The translations under genes and the position numbers were made by a program. The notes below the pieces were generated by a model. That model did not search any database. It was not told where the DNA came from and saw nothing but the letters and a program-made list of their open reading frames with translations. Of a DNA stretch of 10,858 nucleotides, positions 6,688-10,858 are shown one piece after another. The stretch is from an uncultured Campylobacter sp. (lineage in GTDB: Bacteria > Campylobacterota > Campylobacteria > Campylobacterales > Campylobacteraceae): assembly GCA_937896205.1 (NCBI GenBank), contig CALBNA010000256.1, positions 1 through 10,858 on the forward strand, in the 5' to 3' direction. Position 1 is the stretch's first letter; each line of letters starts with the position of its first letter.

Positions 6688-8022
6688 ATGAAAAACTTGG
6701 ACTACGAGGCGCTTAAGGCGGAGTGGCAAAAAGAGTGGAATGAAAAGAGCGAGAAATACGCCAAGGCCGTAAACGATATGGTGTCCTTTGCCGAGGCGCA
6801 CGGCTGGGACGCGTATAAAGGCGAGGAGCCCGTAGATGAGCGCGCGCATCTGGGCGAGGCGGTTTTTGCGCTGTTAAAAGAAGCCAACGAGCGCGGCGAG
6901 ACGGCGAAATTTAGAGCCGATTTTCCACCGTCAAACATCATCTTTGAGGGGTGCAAGGATGAAACCGGCAATGCCGGCGAAAAGGATAAAATAGGAGACA
7001 AGCTAGGCAATGTCGATCAAATTTGCCCTCTTGGCGGCGAGAACGTCCTTTTTATCGTCTCGCAAAGCGAGCCTGAAGGCTGGCACAAAATGCTGTATCT
7101 GCTAGAAGGCGAGCGCGTTAGCGTTATCGCAAAGGACGTCATCGCCGTGGGCAAGTCCAAGCGAAACGAAATTTACGCCCTGCTTAGGAGAGGCGAGATA
7201 GAGCTCGTAAAAGGCTACGACGGTAAGGGTGGCGGCGAGCCTATCGCGAAATTTAGCCACGACGTGGAGCTAACATACGACGAGGCTGAAATTTTACCTT
7301 TTAACGACGGTAGCAAGGTGCTTTTGAGCTGCCACGACGGGATATTTTTGATCTCACAAAACGGCGCGAAGCTTATCCATCCGATCTACGAGGATGAGGA
7401 CGATGACGGCAATGCTGCACTCTATATCGATATGGCCAACGCGACCCTCTCAAACGACAACGCTCTCATCGTCGCGGGCGAGCAAGATGGCGACCACATC
7501 CTGATGGATAGCGAGGGCGAGCGGCTGGGCGGTATCGGCGCGCAGAGCTCGTATCCGCACTTTTGCCTCTTTAGCGCGGACGATACGCAGCTCATCACAA
7601 ACTCTTGCCACTTCTACAACGGCGTTACGATCGGCGTGGATAGGGCTTTGCTAAAGCGCGGACTAGAGGTTGAGGCGTATTCGTACGACGAAGAGGGCGA
7701 GAAAAATTTCACGCTGATCGACGATGCGATGAGAGTTTATGCGGGCGTAGCGGCGCAGGACTTTTACATCCTCGGCGATGCATACGGCTACATCAGAGCA
7801 GTCGGCAAGGACGGGCGTAAAATTTGGCGCCACTATCTGGGCGGCACGATAAAGTCTATGGCATTAAGCGAGGACGGGGGCGTGCTATTTGTGGGTACAT
7901 ACGGCGGCAGACTGCATAAGCTACGCCTCGGCGCGGGTCAAGATAGCCACACGATCGGCAACGGCAACCACAAAGAGGAATTTAGGCTGATTGCTTACGA
8001 GGATAAAATTTATCGGTGGTAA
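6688..8022 (+). CDS. Uncharacterised protein with beta-propeller-like repeats
   Basis: I do not recognise a named family. The 444 residues have no signal peptide or membrane helix, so the protein is probably cytoplasmic. Residues 1-80 are helical and charged (EALKAEWQKEWNEKSEKYAK). From about 110 on, the chain is a series of beta-hairpin units ending in small turns, in the style of PQQ/WD40-like propellers: DGIFLISQNGAKL (217-229), DHILMDSEGERLGGI (269-283), GYIRAVGKDGRKIWRHYLGG (367-386), then IKSMALSEDGGVLFVGTYGG (388-407) and LHKLRL. An acidic run EDEDDDG is at 235-241. The frame is open 72 bases further upstream from a TTG, but AAGGA sits 5 bases before the ATG at 6688, so I chose that start. 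The gene stands alone, with 189 bp before it and a convergent neighbour after it. It may be a binding scaffold; this is inference. Confidence 0.8.
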   Translation: MKNLDYEALKAEWQKEWNEKSEKYAKAVNDMVSFAEAHGWDAYKGEEPVDERAHLGEAVFALLKEANERGETAKFRADFPPSNIIFEGCKDETGNAGEKDKIGDKLGNVDQICPLGGENVLFIVSQSEPEGWHKMLYLLEGERVSVIAKDVIAVGKSKRNEIYALLRRGEIELVKGYDGKGGGEPIAKFSHDVELTYDEAEILPFNDGSKVLLSCHDGIFLISQNGAKLIHPIYEDEDDDGNAALYIDMANATLSNDNALIVAGEQDGDHILMDSEGERLGGIGAQSSYPHFCLFSADDTQLITNSCHFYNGVTIGVDRALLKRGLEVEAYSYDEEGEKNFTLIDDAMRVYAGVAAQDFYILGDAYGYIRAVGKDGRKIWRHYLGGTIKSMALSEDGGVLFVGTYGGRLHKLRLGAGQDSHTIGNGNHKEEFRLIAYEDKIYRW

Positions 8023-8233
8023 ATTTCGCGGCGCGCGGTATGACGGCTCAAATTTTATCGTTTTTAAAATGCCTGTCTCGACAAGTAAAATGCGGAGCTA
8101 AGATTTGTCAAATTTGGCCCAAATTTTGAATGCTAAAATTTAAAACAAATTAGCCAAATTTGAATACAAAAATATAAAACGAAGTATTTTTGCCGCGAGA
8201 CCGCTAAAATTCGGCTCAAATTTACGAGTCGGT
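8023..8233. other. AT-rich convergent intergenic stretch with hairpins
   Basis: No gene is visible. AAATTTGG and CCAAATTT (8110-8126) form a tight palindrome running into TTTT. CAAAAATA and TATTTTTG (8167-8192) form a second AT-only hairpin. Either may help end transcription of the propeller-like gene, but neither is a convincing GC-stemmed terminator. Four copies of the AAATTTGA/TCAAATTT octamer occur here. Confidence 0.5.
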
Positions 8234-8272
8234 AAAAAGCGCGGCGACAAAATTAATAGACCTCGTCGCCGC
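8234..8272 (-). terminator. Intrinsic terminator of the hydrolase gene
   Basis: Read on the minus strand, GCGGCGAC pairs perfectly with GTCGCCGC (8265-8272 with 8241-8248) across a 16-base loop. GC and TTTTT (8234-8238) follow. The stem begins 14 bp after the hydrolase stop codon. The GC-rich stem with a following T run makes this a strong call. Confidence 0.8.
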
Positions 8273-8286
8273 AAATTTATCAGTCG

Positions 8287-9114
8287 TTAGTCGCCGATCG
8301 TATCGGCGTCAAGCGTGCCTTCAAGTATGCTTTTGATAAAAGAAACGGTCGCAAAGCGCGCGGCCGGCAAATTTATGAGCGTGTGCGGAGCATTAGGCAG
8401 GAGTAAAACTATCGCGTTTTTCTTGTCGCCGTAGGTTGCGGCGCAGTTTCCGGTGGCGTTTTCGTTGCCTAGATAGCTATTTTTTTGAGAGAAATATTTA
8501 TCCTGATCGCTTATTAAATTTAAAACTGGCGTATCGTTAAGCGCTGTTTTGTGCTCTTTTACGAAGTAGTTCTCCTCGCACGACCAAGAGTTTATAATCT
8601 TGCCCAAAAAGTCCTTGCCCTCGTATCTGGCTACAGCCACTGCGCCTTCGCTGGTGCCGGCTAAAAACAGCTTGCTCGTATCCGCCCACTCCGTGTTTTT
8701 TAGCGCATCCAGGGCGATTTTGATTTCGCTAGAGCGTAGCGAATGGACCTTTTCATAAATTTCCTTATCTGCCGGAGATTTGTAGGTTATCCTGTTTTCT
8801 AGGGCCATACTATCAAACATAAAGCTTGCTATACCCTCTTTTGCTAGCCACTCTTGCCATTTGTCAAGGCCTATTTTATTGTTGATACCGGACGAGCCGT
8901 GCAGGAAAACTACGACTGGCGCTTTGGCTTGCGTCTTTGGGGCATCTTTAAAAAGTCCGACGTAAATATCGCCGCCCGTGACGTTTTTTGGAAGCGCGAT
9001 TTGAGCCTGCGCTACGCCTTTTTGGGCTGATTCGCTCGTGTGCAGGTATGCGTCGCCCGCAAACAAATGCGCCGTAAAGAGCGCAACCAATAAAACAAAA
9101 GTTTTTCTAAACAT
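8287..9114 (-). CDS. Secreted alpha/beta hydrolase (dienelactone-hydrolase-like)
   Basis: The 275-residue protein begins with a Sec-type signal: FRKTF, then a hydrophobic core at about 6-18 and likely cleavage after HLFA. It therefore acts in the periplasm or outside the cell. The alpha/beta-hydrolase elements appear in order: PVVVFLHGSSG (66-76, oxyanion-hole region), the nucleophile elbow GTSEG with Ser155, a candidate acid in SDQD (Asp203 or Asp205), and a candidate His at 244 in NAPHTL. Cys179 and Cys224 could form a disulfide. The substrate is not predictable. Two in-frame ATGs exist, at 9120 and 9114. AAGGA is followed by TGCTT and the second ATG, giving normal 5-base spacing, whereas it touches the first, so 9114 is preferred. 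The gene has its own -10 and terminator, so it is a single-gene unit. Confidence 0.88.
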   Translation of the reverse strand: MFRKTFVLLVALFTAHLFAGDAYLHTSESAQKGVAQAQIALPKNVTGGDIYVGLFKDAPKTQAKAPVVVFLHGSSGINNKIGLDKWQEWLAKEGIASFMFDSMALENRITYKSPADKEIYEKVHSLRSSEIKIALDALKNTEWADTSKLFLAGTSEGAVAVARYEGKDFLGKIINSWSCEENYFVKEHKTALNDTPVLNLISDQDKYFSQKNSYLGNENATGNCAATYGDKKNAIVLLLPNAPHTLINLPAARFATVSFIKSILEGTLDADTIGD

Positions 9115-9141
9115 AAGCATCCTTTATCTTGACTTTGATTG

Positions 9142-9147
9142 ATTATA
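9142..9147 (-). promoter_or_regulatory. -10 element of the hydrolase gene
   Basis: On the minus strand the sequence reads TTTTTATATAATC, with a perfect TATAAT about 28 bases before the start at 9114. The upstream side is T-rich, as is normal for Campylobacter sigma-70 promoters, which lack a conserved -35. Start of transcription would fall near 9135, just ahead of the AAAGGA ribosome site. Confidence 0.6.
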
Positions 9148-9680
9148 TAAAAATTAGATTTAAGGCGGCCTTTTAATTTATAAAATAATCGCTAAAAAAC
9201 GCAGGAAAAACTTATGGCGGTAGGCTTTTAAATTTCGCCGCTAAAACTGCCTTGACCGTAGCACGTAAAAATCGGTTGCTTTTGCGTATTAAAAAGTTCA
9301 AATTTAGCTCCTTTTTGCCCGTTTTTGTAAAACCAAAGCGCGGTAAAACGCGTCTAATTAGTGCTTTACATCCCCGCTTGCTATCCGCTTTTTGCCAAAT
9401 TCTTGGGCTAAATTTAAGATCATGCCTCCCACCTTTTTTACCGACTTGGGGAGCCAAATTTGACCGCAAACTTTCCTTCTTGCTCGTCCTCTTAAAAGTC
9501 AAATTTTGCAATATAATTTTTAATTTTATTTAGCTTTTGGATTTTTGCAGCGGGAGATTTTGCGGTCAGGAGAAGTTTAGCGTAGGTTTTTAGTTTTATT
9601 TTTGCTACGCCAGTTAAATTTGCGGTATGGATTTGAAAAGTCGCTAAATTTGACGAGATCGCTTCAAATTTAACTTTTTA
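9148..9680. other. Long intergenic stretch without a supported gene
   Basis: The region lies between the hydrolase promoter and the terminator of the nadD-rsfS unit. A minus-strand open frame of 99 codons (9212-9511) starts at TTG with no ribosome site. Its product would be very Lys/Arg-rich with no recognisable domain. A plus-strand frame overlaps it (9252-9533), also with no ribosome site. Both frames pass through AAATTTGA/TCAAATTT copies (9298, 9456, 9499, 9646, 9664). GCGTAG/CTACGC (9580-9610) bracket a T-rich loop. I see no RNA gene. It could be decayed or repeated intergenic sequence; I cannot tell from one copy. Confidence 0.5.
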
Positions 9681-9713
9681 AATAAAAGCAAAAGCCTGCG
9701 ATATCGGCTTTTG
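9681..9713 (-). terminator. Terminator of the nadD-rsfS unit
   Basis: On the minus strand CAAAAGCC and GGCTTTTG (9706-9713 with 9689-9696) form a perfect 8-bp stem with a 9-base loop, followed by CTTTTATTT. It lies about 140 bp after the rsfS stop. On the plus strand no T tract follows, so the minus orientation is favoured. Confidence 0.55.
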
Positions 9714-9850
9714 GCTCAATAATCAAGCACGCCGCTTGCAAGATCAAGCAAATTTTACCGTTTATAGCAGCGGCGGCTTGGGTCAAATTTACCGTCCGCT
9801 TCATGCTTTAGACAAATTTGACGCTACCGGCGCGGCGGGCTAAATTTGAC

Positions 9851-10177
9851 TTAGGCTTTTGCCTCTTTTAGCTTGCTTAAAAACTCTTCGATGTTGTATT
9901 TGGCGCGGTACTGTGCGCTCATGAGGTGGATGAGGATGTCGCCCAGATCGATCACGACCCAGTCGCCGGAGCTTTCGATACCTAAAAACTGCTCGCCTTC
10001 GTCTTTTAGCCCCTCTTTTAGGTCGTCTGTTAGCGAGTAGGCGTGGCGTTCGCCCATCGTGGTGGCGATGATGACGCATTTTGCGATGTATTCGCGCCCG
10101 CTCATGTCGATAGCCTCGATGGCTTCGGCCTTTTTGGCGTCTAGGATTTTGATGATTCGTTCGATTCTTTCTTGCAT
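9851..10177 (-). CDS. rsfS: Ribosomal silencing factor RsfS
   Basis: RsfS binds ribosomal protein L14 on the large subunit and blocks subunit joining, lowering translation in starvation. The 108 residues are the normal length. Family features are the N-terminal helix ERIERIIKILDAKKAEAIEAID, the strand CVIIATTMGERHAYSLTDDL, and the core GDWVVIDLGDILIHLM at about 71-86 with Trp73, Asp77 and His84. R-A-K-Y-N-I-E-E follows at 91-98. The frame stays open 14 codons further upstream, but AAGGA lies 5 bases before the ATG at 10177 and the product then starts at the family's first helix, so I chose this start. The gene begins inside the end of nadD (37-bp overlap), which implies coupled translation. 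Confidence 0.93.
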   Translation of the reverse strand: MQERIERIIKILDAKKAEAIEAIDMSGREYIAKCVIIATTMGERHAYSLTDDLKEGLKDEGEQFLGIESSGDWVVIDLGDILIHLMSAQYRAKYNIEEFLSKLKEAKA

Positions 10178-10713
10178 GTTTTTCCTTGGTAAAATTTCGC
10201 CGCTTCGTCCGCTATGCACGGTATCATCAGGCTTTTGTCCAAATTTTGCCTGATTTGCGAGGACGAAACGGGCTCGTTTATGTTTAAAATTTTAAAATTT
10301 TCAGGCACGGCTACGTCGACGCGGCTAGCTACGACGAAGGTCGCGAGTTTAAAGAGCTCGTCTATCTCGTGCCATTTGTCTAGACTTTCTAGATGATCGG
10401 CGCCGATAATGAGATAAAGCTCGCTCACAGCGTAAATTTGTCGTATATGCTGCACGCTTTCTATCGTCGGTACGGGACGATTTTGCGCGATCTCGTAATC
10501 GCTCACGCATACTTTAGATAGCGCGCCCCAAGCCTCGTTCGCCCATCTTAGCCGAAGCAGCGGCGGAGCGGAAAACTCGCTCTTAAACGGGCTGATAAAG
10601 GTCGGCATGATGATGAGCTTGTCCGCGTCTAGCTGCTCTAGCGCGGCCTTAACGGCGGCGTCGTGCCCGAGATGAGGCGGGTCGAAACTACCGCCGAAAA
10701 GCGCGATTTTCAT
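10141..10713 (-). CDS. nadD: Nicotinate-nucleotide adenylyltransferase
   Basis: NadD joins ATP and nicotinate mononucleotide to make deamido-NAD, a late step of NAD synthesis in the cytoplasm. Its 190 residues show GGSFDPPHLGH at 7-17 (nucleotidyltransferase HxGH motif), a strand-loop LIIGADHLESLDKWHEIDEL at 101-120, and SSSQIR at 150-155, equivalent to the family ISSTxIR motif. The start ATG has AAAGG 7 bases upstream. The last 12 residues (TCKKESNESSKS) are encoded within the overlap with rsfS and look like a hydrophilic add-on after the usual family end, so the overlap probably arose by loss of an earlier stop. The pairing with rsfS is common in bacteria. Confidence 0.95.
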   Translation of the reverse strand: MKIALFGGSFDPPHLGHDAAVKAALEQLDADKLIIMPTFISPFKSEFSAPPLLRLRWANEAWGALSKVCVSDYEIAQNRPVPTIESVQHIRQIYAVSELYLIIGADHLESLDKWHEIDELFKLATFVVASRVDVAVPENFKILNINEPVSSSQIRQNLDKSLMIPCIADEAAKFYQGKTCKKESNESSKS

Positions 10714-10858
10714 AAATTTGCCTTTAAAATTTCGGTGCAGTTTATCGAATTTGAAGTGAAAATTGGTTGAAAATCAAAAAATTCGCCGATAAAGCGCAAA
10801 TTAAGTGGAGATTTTGTAAAATTTGGGGATTTTTGGGCTTGCGAGGCTTGTTTTTGGC
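10714..10858. other. Region upstream of nadD: coupled gene end or divergent promoter
   Basis: One minus-strand frame is open from the window edge and ends in a TGA that overlaps the nadD ATG as ATGA, giving about 48 codons ending EILKANL. This would fit a translationally coupled upstream gene. Against it, the translation is rich in Asn, Phe and Lys of the kind produced by AATTTT-biased intergenic DNA, and a second frame is also open for about 38 codons. On the plus strand GTAAAAT (TAAAAT at 10817-10822, preceded by ATTTT) is a good -10. It would suit a divergent gene off the right edge, as gapA is placed in C. jejuni from memory. Unresolved. Confidence 0.35.

Noticed and set aside
9252..9533. 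93-codon plus-strand frame
   Set aside because: No ribosome site, no domain, and it overlaps an opposing frame; codon use does not resemble the neighbouring genes.
9580..9610. GCGTAG/CTACGC as a terminator
   Set aside because: Only 6 bp with a 19-base loop and no properly placed T tract after either arm.
10178..10219. Longer RsfS start
   Set aside because: AAGGA is correctly placed for the ATG at 10177, and the shorter product matches the family length.
1..10858. CRISPR array, insertion sequence, phage or defence genes, tRNA or rRNA
   Set aside because: No regularly spaced repeats, transposase motifs, terminal inverted repeats or cloverleaf-like sequences were seen on reading.

Overview
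The window looks like chromosomal DNA from a Campylobacter of the oral, higher-GC group (C. showae/C. rectus-like). This is inference. It rests on the order acidic protein - gmk - tatA - argS, which matches a Campylobacter locus from memory (Cj1178c-Cj1175c in C. jejuni), on the nadD-rsfS pair, on AAGGA-type ribosome sites with TTG and ATG starts, and on intergenic DNA saturated with AAATTTGA/TCAAATTT. The first 17 bases are not biological: they match the 3' end of the Tn5/Nextera mosaic-end adapter, so the left edge is a contig end with untrimmed adapter.

Left block (18-3801, + strand): a compact housekeeping operon. It holds the 3' part of a very acidic, low-complexity protein, guanylate kinase (gmk), the Tat translocase subunit tatA, and arginyl-tRNA synthetase (argS). 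An intrinsic terminator follows argS. A small VanZ-like membrane protein starts right behind it.

Middle block (about 4200-8022, + strand): three separately spaced accessory genes. They encode a membrane-anchored neutral zinc metallopeptidase of the YpfJ family, a Tat-signal aldo/keto-reductase-fold protein that appears to have lost most of its catalytic tetrad, and a cytoplasmic protein of unknown function with beta-propeller-like repeats. A strong terminator separates the first two. A likely promoter inside an inverted repeat precedes the peptidase.

Right block (8234-10858, - strand): a secreted alpha/beta hydrolase with its own promoter and terminator, then about 740 bp with no convincing gene, then the nadD-rsfS pair (NAD biosynthesis and ribosome silencing), which overlap by 37 bp. 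The last 145 bp upstream of nadD can be read either as the end of another coupled gene or as a divergent promoter region.

No CRISPR array, insertion sequence, phage gene, tRNA or rRNA was seen. I do not see a clear multi-gene novel system. The strongest oddity is the Tat-exported, catalytically degenerate aldo/keto reductase.
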